Position numbers and translations under genes: made by a program. Below are positions 7,251-15,549 of a stretch of DNA of 25,734 nucleotides, one piece after another. The notes beneath the pieces are model-generated. The model saw only the letters and a list, made by a program, of their open reading frames with translations. It ran no database searches and had not been told where the DNA came from. The stretch's first letter is position 1. Each line of letters starts with the position of its first letter. Source of the DNA: JALHUB01 sp050010555 (GTDB taxonomy: Bacteria > Chloroflexota > Dehalococcoidia > DSTF01 > JALHUB01); NCBI GenBank assembly GCA_050010555.1, contig JBEKKV010000031.1, forward strand, positions 1-25,734, in the 5' to 3' direction.

Positions 7251-9927
7251 GCTCTTCAAACGGCGTCGCTATGAGCGTTTGCGGAACGGGAATGGCGGCA
7301 GGCGGAGGATACGCGGCTGGATGCTCGTTCCCATCATCCTGTTCGGCGTGATGCTTGTCGGAACGATGGCTATGTCAGTGGCCGGCTTCATCGTCTATCG
7401 CGTCTATGCCAATGGCATGCCGCCGGTCGAGCAGTTGCTATCGCAGAACGCCGGCGGCGCCCAGATATATGACCGCAACGGGAACCTCCTTTACACCTTC
7501 AGCGACGACCTGAGCGGCTTGCGCTCGCCGGTGCCCTTGTCCGAAGTGTCGCCCTATCTCATCAAGGCGACAGTCGATACCGAGGACTCGAGCTTTTACT
7601 CGAACCCGGGCATCAACATCAAAGGGCTCCTGCGCGCCGCTTATGAGAACTTTCTCCCGGGCAACCTGAACTTCCTCCAAGGGACCGGGGGCAGCTCGAT
7701 CACACAGCAGTTCGTGAAGAACGTCTACATCCCGGAAGCGGACAGGAGCAAGCGGTCCATTTCGCGCAAGATCAAAGAAACCGTCTACGCGATGGAGCTG
7801 ACGAAGCGCTATAGCAAGGACCAGATTCTAGAATGGTATCTCAACCAGATCCCTTACGGCGGCGTCTACAATGGTATCGAGGCGGCGTCGGAAGGGTACC
7901 TCGGTAAGAAAGCCAGCGACCTGACCCTGGGCGAAGCCGCGCTCCTCGCCGGCATTCCCGCCTGCCCAAGCTGCTATGATCCTTTGACGAATCCCGACGC
8001 CGCTGCAAAACGACGGGATCAGGTCCTGGTCCTCATGGAGGAAAAGGGCGATATTACGCCGGAAGAAGGCTGGAATGCGGCGCAGGAGCCGCTGGATATC
8101 GTGCAACACCGCTTCACGATCGACGCGGCCCACTGGGTCCTCTCCTACATCGGGCCGGAGCTGGAAAGGATGTTCGGCCACGAGGCAGTCTACCGCCAGG
8201 GGCTCAAAGTGACGACCACCCTCGACCTCAACCTCCAGACGGAAGCTGAGGCCGATGTGGAGAACTGGGTGAGCCAGTACGAGGACGAGTACAACGCACA
8301 CAACGGAGCGCTAGTAGCGATGGACCCGCGCACCGGCGAGATCCTCGCTTATGTCGGCAGCCGCGATTACTTCCGCGACGACATCCAGGGCGCAAACGAC
8401 ATGGCGCAGGCCCTCAACTCTCCCGGATCGACGCTGAAGCCTTTCACGTACCTGACCGCGTTTATGAAGCTGGGCTGGGGCCCGGGCACCATGGTGCTCG
8501 ATACTCCTACGTGCTACAACGAAGACAATGGCACCCAGTTTTGCCCCGAGAACCCGGAGGGCAACTACCAGGGCCCCGTCACGATAAGACAGGCGCTTGG
8601 TAATTCCCTCAACATACCCGCCTTCAAAGTCATTCAGATGGCCGGCGTCAACGACGTCATCGACACCGCTCGCAAGATGGGTATCACCGGCCTTGACGGC
8701 TCTTACGGCCCGTCGTTCACCATCGGCGGCACGGACGTCAAGCTCGTCGATGTTGTCTACGCCTACAGCGTCTTCGCGACCGGCGGCATCATGCGCGGCG
8801 TGCCCACAACCCTGACCTTGCCGCCGGGCTATCGCGACCTCGACCCCGTGTCCATCCTGAATGTGGAGGACTCGCAGGGGAATGTCATCTGGAACGCGGA
8901 CGACCAGCGCACCGACGAGCAGATAATCCCGAGCCAGTATGCCTATCTGATAACCAACATCCTCAGCGACCCCCAGGCTGAGTGCTTGACGTTTGGCTGC
9001 GGCGGCCTCACCGTCCCAGGGCAGAGCGCGGCGGTTAAGACCGGTACCAGCGAGCCCTACGCGAACAGCAAGGCCATCGGCGACACCTGGGCCTTTGGCT
9101 ACACGCCTGATCTCGTCGTCGGCGTCTGGGCCGGCAATGCCGACCACACCTCCATGGGCAACATTCTGAGCACCACCATCGCGTTTCCGGCAATGCGCGA
9201 CTTCATGGAGGCGGCGCTCGCGGGCAAGCCGGCGTCGACCTTCGATAAGCCGGACGGCGTGGCAGACGCGACGGTCTGCGTGCCCTCCAGCAAGCTGCCA
9301 ACGCCGTATTGCGGTAAGACTTCGGAGGACCTCTTCGTCACGGACGCGCTCACGGAAAAGGACGATTGGTGGCAGCCGACCAAGATCGACATCCGCACAG
9401 GCTTGCTGGCGACGGAATTGACGCCGCCGCAGTTCGTGGAGGAGCGCGGCTATCTGGTCGTGCCGCCGGAGGTCCAGGGGTTCGAGCGCGACCAGGCGCT
9501 GGAGTGGGCGTCGCTGCTCGGAGGCGCCGCGCCCTCGGAGGGGACCAATCCCGCCGACATCCCGGTCGCGATAACATCGCCTTCGGCAGGCGCAAGGGTC
9601 AGCGGCAACGTCACCGTGACCGGTCGCGCCTCCTCCGCCGACTTCCAATCGTATAAACTGGAATACGGCGTCGGCGCTTCTCCGACGGAATGGGCCATGA
9701 TCTACCAGTCGAATACGGCGGTCAACGATTCGACCCTGGCGGTCTGGAATACCACCGGTTTTCCCGCAGGCCAGTATACTTTGCGCCTCACCTTAACGGA
9801 CGCTAAGCGCGGTGACCTTGTGACGACGACCACTATAACGTTGGGGCAGGGGCAGGCGGCTGCTCGAACGCCGACGCCTGCGACGGGACGCCCGCCGCCG
9901 CCCGCAACGCCCACAACCTGGCCCTAG
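7243..9927 (+). CDS. Class A penicillin-binding protein (PBP1A type) with Ig-like C-terminal extension
   Basis: 894 residues. Bifunctional peptidoglycan synthase anchored in the membrane. Order: basic head, membrane helix (about 27-52), GT51 glycosyltransferase (about 75-265) with catalytic E114 in TEDSSFYSNPG and the GGSSITQQ motif (149-156), then the transpeptidase with S396-T-L-K399, S455-L-N457 and K599-T-G. The C-terminus (about 774-868) looks like an Ig-like beta domain, ending in a Pro/Thr tail. The GT51 motif has Asn121 where a His is usual. All eight cysteines fall in four close pairs (241/244, 424/434, 581/586, 679/690), suggesting disulfides outside the membrane. It overlaps the methyltransferase by 8 bases and is followed 11 bases later by kimA. 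Confidence 0.95.
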   Translation: MARLFKRRRYERLRNGNGGRRRIRGWMLVPIILFGVMLVGTMAMSVAGFIVYRVYANGMPPVEQLLSQNAGGAQIYDRNGNLLYTFSDDLSGLRSPVPLSEVSPYLIKATVDTEDSSFYSNPGINIKGLLRAAYENFLPGNLNFLQGTGGSSITQQFVKNVYIPEADRSKRSISRKIKETVYAMELTKRYSKDQILEWYLNQIPYGGVYNGIEAASEGYLGKKASDLTLGEAALLAGIPACPSCYDPLTNPDAAAKRRDQVLVLMEEKGDITPEEGWNAAQEPLDIVQHRFTIDAAHWVLSYIGPELERMFGHEAVYRQGLKVTTTLDLNLQTEAEADVENWVSQYEDEYNAHNGALVAMDPRTGEILAYVGSRDYFRDDIQGANDMAQALNSPGSTLKPFTYLTAFMKLGWGPGTMVLDTPTCYNEDNGTQFCPENPEGNYQGPVTIRQALGNSLNIPAFKVIQMAGVNDVIDTARKMGITGLDGSYGPSFTIGGTDVKLVDVVYAYSVFATGGIMRGVPTTLTLPPGYRDLDPVSILNVEDSQGNVIWNADDQRTDEQIIPSQYAYLITNILSDPQAECLTFGCGGLTVPGQSAAVKTGTSEPYANSKAIGDTWAFGYTPDLVVGVWAGNADHTSMGNILSTTIAFPAMRDFMEAALAGKPASTFDKPDGVADATVCVPSSKLPTPYCGKTSEDLFVTDALTEKDDWWQPTKIDIRTGLLATELTPPQFVEERGYLVVPPEVQGFERDQALEWASLLGGAAPSEGTNPADIPVAITSPSAGARVSGNVTVTGRASSADFQSYKLEYGVGASPTEWAMIYQSNTAVNDSTLAVWNTTGFPAGQYTLRLTLTDAKRGDLVTTTTITLGQGQAAARTPTPATGRPPPPATPTTWP

Positions 9928-9938
9928 ATGGATAGTTG

Positions 9939-12080
9939 ATGACCGGAAGAGATGGGGATTCTAACGGCGAGGCGCCACCCGCTGAAACACCGAAAGAGCC
10001 CGCCGGCGAGCGACAGCCCCCGGAGAACCTGGAGCGCTACGGTCGCTACCGAGTACCGCGACGGGCGGAGCCGCTGCGCCCTGATCTCCAACTTTCGGAG
10101 GTGCGGCACGGCCTGAAGCCCGGCTCGCGCTACGTCCGGATTACCCCCAGCAGCCAGCAGCCTCTGCGACGCATGGCGCCGGCACATCTCCAGGCGACGG
10201 CCGTCCTGCTGCGGCCGCAAAACCTCGTCGATCAGCTCTGGACAAGCATCCGGCGCGTTTTCGTCGGATCGCCGCTGACGACTTCGCAGGCGATTAACGA
10301 ACGGTTGGACAAGGTGCGGGCGCTCGCCGTCTTCTCCGCCGACGCCATATCATCCACCGCCTACGGTACGCAAGAGATCCTGCTCGTACTCATCTTGGCG
10401 GGCACCGGTGCTCTGGCCATCTCTTTGCCCATAGCGGCAGTCATCGGCGCTCTTATCGCGATCGTTGCCGTCTCCTACCGGCAAACGGTGCGCGCCTATC
10501 CCAGCGGCGGCGGCTCCTACATCGTGGCGCGGGCGAACCTGGGGACGTTCCCCGGTCTGACGGCGGCTTCCGCGCTGATGATCGACTACGTGCTGACGGT
10601 CGCTGTGAGCACGTCGGCCGGCGTGGCCGCGCTTACTTCCGCAGCGCCCGGCCTTTATCCCGAACGCGTTCCAATCGCCCTCATCATCGTCTGGGTGATA
10701 GTCATCGGCAACCTGAGGGGTATACGGGAGTCCGGCAGCATATTCGCTATTCCCACCTACCTCTTCATCGTGAGCTTCGCCGCGATGCTGGTGACCGGCG
10801 CCGTCCGCGTGGCGATGGGGGCGCACGTTTCGCAAGTGCCGACGCAGCCGGAGATAGCGACGGTGGGCCCTCTAACGATGCTGCTTGTCCTGCGCGCCTT
10901 CTCATCCGGCTGTTCTGCGCTGACGGGGTTGGAGGCCATAGCCAACGGCGTTCCCGCCTTCAAACCACCGGAGTCGAAGAACGCTTCGATCACCATCGGC
11001 TGGATGGCCGTCACGCTGGGGAGCTTCTTTATCGGTCTGACGGTGCTGGCGCACTACATGCACGTCGTGCCCTTCCTGTCGGGTCAGCCGACCGTCGTCT
11101 CACAGGTCGCGAGCACGGCTTTCGGTCGCACGCCGCCCTACTTCCTGGTCCAGGCGTCCACCATGCTTATCCTGTTCATGGGGACAAATACCAGCTTCGC
11201 CGACTTCCCAAGGCTGGCGTCGATCCTGGCGCATGACGGCTTCCTGCCGAAGCATATGGCCTTCCGAGGCGACCGTCTCGCTTTCTCGTCCGGAATACTT
11301 CTGCTGGCAGGCCTGGCCAGCGTGCTGCTCTTCCTCTTCAACGCGGATACCAACAGACTGATCCCGCTGTATGCAATAGGTGTGTTCCTTGCGTTCACCC
11401 TGTCGCAGTCCGGCATGGTCGTGCACTGGCGGCGCTCGCGGGAGGCGGGATGGAAGCGGAGCATGATCATCAACGGGGTGGGGGCGGTCGGTACCGCCGT
11501 GGTCGTCCTGATCGCCGGCGGAACAAAATTCACTCACGGCGCCTGGATCGCTCTGGTGGCGCTGCCGCTGGTGGTGCTGCTGTTCGAACGGGTCTCCCAT
11601 CACTACTTGCGCGTCGCCGAGCAACTGGAGATCCGCGAGGGCGACCTTAGGGAGCTCCAGGGCCTGCCGATCGGAAACAGCTCCCAGACGGTCATTGTGC
11701 CGGTGGAGGCACTGGATCGCGCCGTCCTGCGCACCATTGAGTACGCGCTCACACTGTCGCGGAACGTAACCGGCGTGCACATCACCGACGACGTCGCACA
11801 GGCGGAGGTGTTGCGGGCGCAGTGGGAGGAGCAGCTACCGGACGTGCCGCTCGTCATCGTGGAGTCGCCGTACCGGGCGTTGGTGGCGCCGTTTCTCGCT
11901 TACGTCGACGCCGTCGACCGCTCGAACCCGAAGGGGCGCATCACAGTCGTCCTGCCGGAGTTTGTCACGGCGCACTTCTGGCAGAACCTTCTTCACAACC
12001 AGCCGGCCACCCGCCTGCGACGCGCCCTCAAGCGACGCCACAACACGGCCGTGGTCAATGTGCTGTATCATTTACGTTAG
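9939..12080 (+). CDS. kimA: KimA-like potassium importer (APC superfamily)
   Basis: 713 residues. Proton-coupled K+ importer of the KimA/YdaO group. The signature of that group is plain: SADAISSTAYGTQEILLVLI, YRQTVRAYPSGGGSYIVARANLG and LMIDYVLTVAVSTSAG. Residues known to coordinate K+ in Bacillus KimA fall in place: D135 and Y142 in the first motif, D216, Y217, T220 and S224 in the third, with the same 81-residue gap between the two aspartates. About twelve hydrophobic segments run from about 128 to 560; the last 140 residues form a soluble USP-like domain. An N-terminal tail of about 100 residues, Pro/Glu-rich, is longer than usual. Start: ATG 9939, or TTG 9936 next to it; neither has a good ribosome-binding site, so coupling to the PBP stop 11 bases upstream is likely. 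Confidence 0.88.
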   Translation: MTGRDGDSNGEAPPAETPKEPAGERQPPENLERYGRYRVPRRAEPLRPDLQLSEVRHGLKPGSRYVRITPSSQQPLRRMAPAHLQATAVLLRPQNLVDQLWTSIRRVFVGSPLTTSQAINERLDKVRALAVFSADAISSTAYGTQEILLVLILAGTGALAISLPIAAVIGALIAIVAVSYRQTVRAYPSGGGSYIVARANLGTFPGLTAASALMIDYVLTVAVSTSAGVAALTSAAPGLYPERVPIALIIVWVIVIGNLRGIRESGSIFAIPTYLFIVSFAAMLVTGAVRVAMGAHVSQVPTQPEIATVGPLTMLLVLRAFSSGCSALTGLEAIANGVPAFKPPESKNASITIGWMAVTLGSFFIGLTVLAHYMHVVPFLSGQPTVVSQVASTAFGRTPPYFLVQASTMLILFMGTNTSFADFPRLASILAHDGFLPKHMAFRGDRLAFSSGILLLAGLASVLLFLFNADTNRLIPLYAIGVFLAFTLSQSGMVVHWRRSREAGWKRSMIINGVGAVGTAVVVLIAGGTKFTHGAWIALVALPLVVLLFERVSHHYLRVAEQLEIREGDLRELQGLPIGNSSQTVIVPVEALDRAVLRTIEYALTLSRNVTGVHITDDVAQAEVLRAQWEEQLPDVPLVIVESPYRALVAPFLAYVDAVDRSNPKGRITVVLPEFVTAHFWQNLLHNQPATRLRRALKRRHNTAVVNVLYHLR

Positions 12081-12095
12081 GGAGGTCGCGAATCT

Positions 12096-13280
12096 ATGAA
12101 GCGGCGCGACATGCGCATAATCCTTTACACGGGGAAGGGCGGCGTTGGCAAGACCACCGTGGCGGCGGCGACGGCGCTTCGCTCGGCGCGGCTGGGGCAC
12201 CGGACGCTTGTGATGAGCACCGACTCCGCTCACAGCCTCGGCGATAGCTTCGACATGCCGGTCAGCGGCGACCTGACGCCCATCACTGAGAACCTCTGGG
12301 CACAAGAGCTAGACGTTTTCAAAGAGATCGACCAGCACTGGGGCACGCTCGAAGAGTATATTCGTATCGTCATGGCCTGGCGCGGCATCGACGAGGTGCT
12401 GGCGGAGGAGATGGCGGTTCTGCCGGGCATGGAGGAGTTGGCCGGCCTGGTCCACCTCATCAAGTACTATGAGGAAGGCGAGTTCGACGCCGTAATCGTG
12501 GACTGCGCGCCCACCGGCGAGACGTTACGCCTGCTGAGCTTCCCGGATGTGATGCGCTGGTGGCTGCATCGTATCTTTCCCATCCAGCGCACGGCGGCGC
12601 GCATCGCCCGGCCGGTGCTGACCCGCGTCACCGACCTGCCCTTCCCGGACGACGACGTGTTCGAGGCGCTGAAAGACCTCTTCGAGCGGCTCGACAAGAT
12701 GCGTGACATCCTCACCAATCCCGACATAAGCTCCATCCGGCTCGTCCTCAACGCCGAGAAGATGGTTGTCAAAGAAGCGCAGCGAACGTTTACCTACCTT
12801 AACCTCTATGGCTACCCCAGCGACCTCGTCGTCTGCAACCGCCTCATCCCGCCGGACGTTACCGACGCCTACTTCACGTCCTGGAAGGAAAGCCAGGAGC
12901 GCTACTTCTCGCTGGTGGAGGAAGGGTTCGCCCCGTTGCCGATTCTGACGGCGCCCCTTATGGACCAGGAGGTGGTCGGCCTGGAGATGCTCGACCGCTT
13001 CGCTACCGCCCTCTACGGCGGAGACGACCCGACGCTCATTCGCTTCCGCGGGCAAACGCAGGCGGTGCGACAGGATGACGGCGACTACGTTCTAACTCTG
13101 CTGCTCCCCTTCACGAGCAAAGAAGACGTGTCGCTTTCGCAGCTGGGCGATGAACTGGTCATCCACGTCGGCAAGAACAAGCGGAACGTCATCCTGCCGC
13201 GGGTGCTCGTCGGCATGCGGACGGAAAGTGCTAAACTGGAGGATGACCGGCTGACGATTCGCTTCGCGCGGCCGGACTGA
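12096..13280 (+). CDS. ArsA/Get3-family ATPase with HSP20-like C-terminal domain
   Basis: 394 residues. P-loop ATPase of the SIMIBI class: deviant Walker A TGKGGVGKTT (12-21), switch I TDSAHSLGDSF (42-52), switch II VDCAPTGETLRLLSFP (135-150). The switch II has Cys and Glu where Get3 and ArsA usually have Thr and His (DTAPTGHT). Residues about 328-394 look like the small HSP20-like beta domain found on one ArsA subgroup. Single ATPase module, so it should act as a dimer. I see no arsenite-binding cysteine triad and no arsR/arsB nearby, so arsenic pumping is unlikely; client binding is inferred. GGGAGG lies 10 bases before ATG 12096; ATG 12111 is the alternative. Gap of 15 bases to kimA. Confidence 0.88.
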   Translation: MKRRDMRIILYTGKGGVGKTTVAAATALRSARLGHRTLVMSTDSAHSLGDSFDMPVSGDLTPITENLWAQELDVFKEIDQHWGTLEEYIRIVMAWRGIDEVLAEEMAVLPGMEELAGLVHLIKYYEEGEFDAVIVDCAPTGETLRLLSFPDVMRWWLHRIFPIQRTAARIARPVLTRVTDLPFPDDDVFEALKDLFERLDKMRDILTNPDISSIRLVLNAEKMVVKEAQRTFTYLNLYGYPSDLVVCNRLIPPDVTDAYFTSWKESQERYFSLVEEGFAPLPILTAPLMDQEVVGLEMLDRFATALYGGDDPTLIRFRGQTQAVRQDDGDYVLTLLLPFTSKEDVSLSQLGDELVIHVGKNKRNVILPRVLVGMRTESAKLEDDRLTIRFARPD

Positions 13281-13303
13281 CCCAGCCCGCAAAGGAGGCC
13301 ACC

Positions 13304-13525
13304 ATGGCGGAGAAGCTTTTCGAGTGCGAGTGGACGCCCGAAGGGGAGATAGTCCTGCGAATCAAGAAGCCCGGCATGGGCGTGCTGACGCCGGAGGTGC
13401 GGGCGCACATGCTCGGCGCGCGCAAGGAAATGCTGACCGCTATCCGCAGCCTCATCGACGCGGCGCTGGACAAGATGGAAGAGGAAGGCCCCAAGACTCG
13501 CCGGACGACCATCAAGGTGGAGTAG
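13304..13525 (+). CDS. Small hypothetical protein after the ArsA-type ATPase (73 aa)
   Basis: 73 residues, not recognised. A short beta-like opening (LFECEWTPEGEIVLRIKKPG) is followed by a long amphipathic helix (about 28-62) rich in Ala, Leu, Glu and Lys, and a basic end. Start is well supported: AAAGGAGG ends 5 bases before ATG 13304. It sits 23 bases after the ATPase stop and closes the plus-strand operon. Its helix could be a binding partner for the HSP20-like domain next door, which is a guess from position only. Its last 14 bases overlap the convergent HExxH gene end. Confidence 0.75.
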   Translation: MAEKLFECEWTPEGEIVLRIKKPGMGVLTPEVRAHMLGARKEMLTAIRSLIDAALDKMEEEGPKTRRTTIKVE

Positions 13526-14774
13526 CGGTAGCGCCCGCTTTCGCCAGCAGCCGGTCGAGGTCCGCTTCGCTCGTTATCGTCTCGGCGGCCCGCACGAAGT
13601 CCCCCAGCGACGCGCTCTTCTGTCGCAGCTCCTCTAGCTTCGGGCCGATAGGGCTACTCGACGCCCCCGTCGTCCCGTAAAGACCGTAGAACGCAAAGAA
13701 AGCCTGGTTTATCTTCCGATAGTAGTGGCCATGGGCCGCCAGGAACTCACGCGTCTGCTCCATCAGCGATTCCGCCTGGGCTACGTTCCCCTGCGCCAGC
13801 AGCGAATCGACGTTAAGGCGCAGCTGCCGCAGGACCTGGTCGGGATCGACGGCATTGGGCGTGGGTTGCGGCGTTGACGTCGGCGAAGGCGCTGGCGTAG
13901 CGGGCGACAGCGGGTAGGCGGCCGCAACATCCGACCCCATCTCCTGACCGACGATGTCGGCGACCGTCTCGTTGATAGTCCGCAGCGTGTCGTTCTCGAA
14001 GTAGCGCGCGCCCAGCGGATGGAAGAACAGGTAGCCGTGCGTCCACTCGTGGGAGGCGACCTGGAGGGCGTCGAGATAGCTTTCGCTGGGCTCGACGATG
14101 GCCGGATATGCGCCTATGCCGCCTGTCGGCACGACCAACGCCGAAATGTTGTCCGACTTCGATTCGGCGTCGCTTTCCAGCCGCTGTGCCTCTTCGAGAG
14201 ACAGGTCGTTGCGCAGGAGCGTCGCCCCGTCTTCTTCGATGCGGTCGCGCGGCGAGATGATGAGCACGTACGGCGGGTCTTCGAACTCGAAGTCCACCGG
14301 CGGGAATAGCCAGTGAACGCGCGAGAACAGCGGCAGCGTCGTCTCAAGGCCAAGGCTCGAAGCAATCGACGAAATGCGGCCCTCCAGTATCGCCTGGACG
14401 CGGACCTGGATGGATGCCCGATCGTCTCGCGTCCGCTGCAGTTCCTGCGAAGTCGCCTTTATCGCGTCGGGGGAGGCGTTCGTGGCACTCTCCTGCGACA
14501 ATTCGCCGGTGAGCGCGTCGATCTGCTGCTGGAGCTGGAGATAGCGTTGCACTTCGGCGTTCTGAGCGTCGCGGCTGCCGTCACCGCCGATGTGGCCTAT
14601 GTCGTACAGCCACTTGTTCGGGAAGTGCCGCAGCTCCCAGACGCCCAGGTTGTACTCGTCCTTCGAGAGCGGCAGGCCGATGGCGGTGAGAGTTGCCCAA
14701 CTTCCCAGCGCCGACAATGCGACGATGACCGCAATGACGGCTAGGGGAATGAGCGAGACGGGAAGCTTCTTCAT
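13512..14774 (-). CDS. Membrane-anchored HExxH metalloprotease-like protein
   Basis: 420 residues, family not recognised. N-terminal membrane segment (about 5-32), then a coiled-coil-like stretch (about 70-135, QQQIDALTGEL and a Gln/Arg-rich helix), then HEWTHGYLF (H242, E243, H246) and 26 residues on NETVADIVGQE (E269 as likely third zinc ligand). This HExxH...E pattern is the gluzincin type. A Pro/Thr/Ser-rich linker (about 285-304) precedes a C-terminal helical domain. The catalytic half is predicted outside the membrane. ATG 14774 is preferred to ATG 14822: the promoter -10 (14825-14830) puts transcription start just at or inside the latter, and 14774 gives a clean signal-anchor. Convergent overlap of 14 bases with the 73-aa gene. 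Confidence 0.7.
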   Translation of the reverse strand: MKKLPVSLIPLAVIAVIVALSALGSWATLTAIGLPLSKDEYNLGVWELRHFPNKWLYDIGHIGGDGSRDAQNAEVQRYLQLQQQIDALTGELSQESATNASPDAIKATSQELQRTRDDRASIQVRVQAILEGRISSIASSLGLETTLPLFSRVHWLFPPVDFEFEDPPYVLIISPRDRIEEDGATLLRNDLSLEEAQRLESDAESKSDNISALVVPTGGIGAYPAIVEPSESYLDALQVASHEWTHGYLFFHPLGARYFENDTLRTINETVADIVGQEMGSDVAAAYPLSPATPAPSPTSTPQPTPNAVDPDQVLRQLRLNVDSLLAQGNVAQAESLMEQTREFLAAHGHYYRKINQAFFAFYGLYGTTGASSSPIGPKLEELRQKSASLGDFVRAAETITSEADLDRLLAKAGATATPP

Positions 14775-14824
14775 GGTCGCTCGATCAGCGTCCTTCGTGG
14801 TCGAGGGGTGCGGCGCACCCATTC

Positions 14825-14854
14825 AGAATAGCATTCGACTTCCCGCCGTGACAA
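14825..14854 (-). promoter_or_regulatory. Promoter of the HExxH gene
   Basis: On the minus strand: TTGTCA (14849-14854), 18-base spacer, TATTCT (14825-14830) preceded by TGC. Five of six -35 bases match consensus. Start of transcription would fall near 14818, leaving about 44 bases of leader to ATG 14774. Confidence 0.6.
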
Positions 14855-14890
14855 ACGGCGAAGGGTCCACGCTTTCGACGCGGCGGGTCT

Positions 14891-14920
14891 TTGAGGCGGT
14901 TATCCTGCGCATGTTATAAT
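14891..14920 (+). promoter_or_regulatory. Promoter of the RDD membrane protein operon
   Basis: TTGAGG (14891-14896), 18-base spacer, perfect TATAAT (14915-14920) with a TGT extension. Points at the TTG start at 14956, with a predicted leader of about 30 bases. It is back-to-back with the promoter of the HExxH gene. Confidence 0.65.
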
Positions 14921-14955
14921 CAGGCGGCTGGGAATTCAGTCGGACAGGTGATTGG

Positions 14956-15531
14956 TTGACTAGGGTGGTAGGTTCCTCTGAGCCAAGAGGCGCGGGCCTG
15001 CAGGCGCGCCTCGTCGCGTTCATCTTCGATACAGTCATCCTCGTTGCCTTCCTGGCGTTCTTCGGGATGATCGCGATGTTCCAGCTCCTGGCGCGCGGCA
15101 ACTTCGGCGACAGCGAGCCGCCGGATTCCGCCTTTTACGCCGCCATCGCCATCGTTGCTGCTGTCATCCCCGTCTGGCTGCTGTTCAACGTCTGGCTCCT
15201 TTCCTGGCGCGGTCAGACCGTCGGGAAGTACATCGTCGGGATCCGAATCGCCCGCAGTGACGGCGGCCGGCTGGGCGGCCTCAGGGCGCTGTTCCGGATG
15301 TTCTTGCTGAACCCGTTGCTCTTTCACCCTGTGCTGACCGTTCCCTGGGCGCTGTTGGTCATCTTCGGAACGATGAGCACGCGAAACAGCATCGTCCTGT
15401 TCACGACGGCGACAGTTCTAGCGCTTTCGGTTCTTGCGACGCCTGTCGCGCTGGTGACGGTGCTCGCCGACCGACAGCGGCGCGCCCTCCACGACCGCAT
15501 AGTCGACACGCTCGTCGTAGGCGGCGAATAG
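14956..15531 (+). CDS. RDD family membrane protein
   Basis: 191 residues. RDD domain: the family's Arg and Asp appear in ARLVAFIFDTVILVAFL (R18, D25) and the later Asp in RALHDRIVDTLVV (177-188), with the typical GQTVGKYIVGIRIAR loop (86-100). Four or so membrane segments: 19-42, 61-83, 124-140 and 147-172. RDD proteins are small integral membrane proteins, a few acting as cation/proton exchangers; the role here is unknown. TTG start at 14956 is chosen because AGGTGAT (14946-14952), a strong match to the anti-Shine-Dalgarno partner, sits just upstream and the promoter lies 36 bases before. Followed 18 bases later by a membrane protein, probably in the same transcript. Confidence 0.85.
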   Translation: MTRVVGSSEPRGAGLQARLVAFIFDTVILVAFLAFFGMIAMFQLLARGNFGDSEPPDSAFYAAIAIVAAVIPVWLLFNVWLLSWRGQTVGKYIVGIRIARSDGGRLGGLRALFRMFLLNPLLFHPVLTVPWALLVIFGTMSTRNSIVLFTTATVLALSVLATPVALVTVLADRQRRALHDRIVDTLVVGGE

Positions 15532-15549
15532 CTGCAAAAGAGGCCAGGG

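Noticed and set aside
8311..9648. 445-codon open frame antisense to the penicillin-binding protein.
   Set aside because: It is a shadow of a GC-rich gene: His/Arg/Asp-heavy with no domain, while the plus strand has complete catalytic motifs.
12096..13280. Arsenite efflux ATPase annotation.
   Set aside because: No arsenite-binding cysteine triad, a single ATPase module, an HSP20-like tail and no ars genes nearby.
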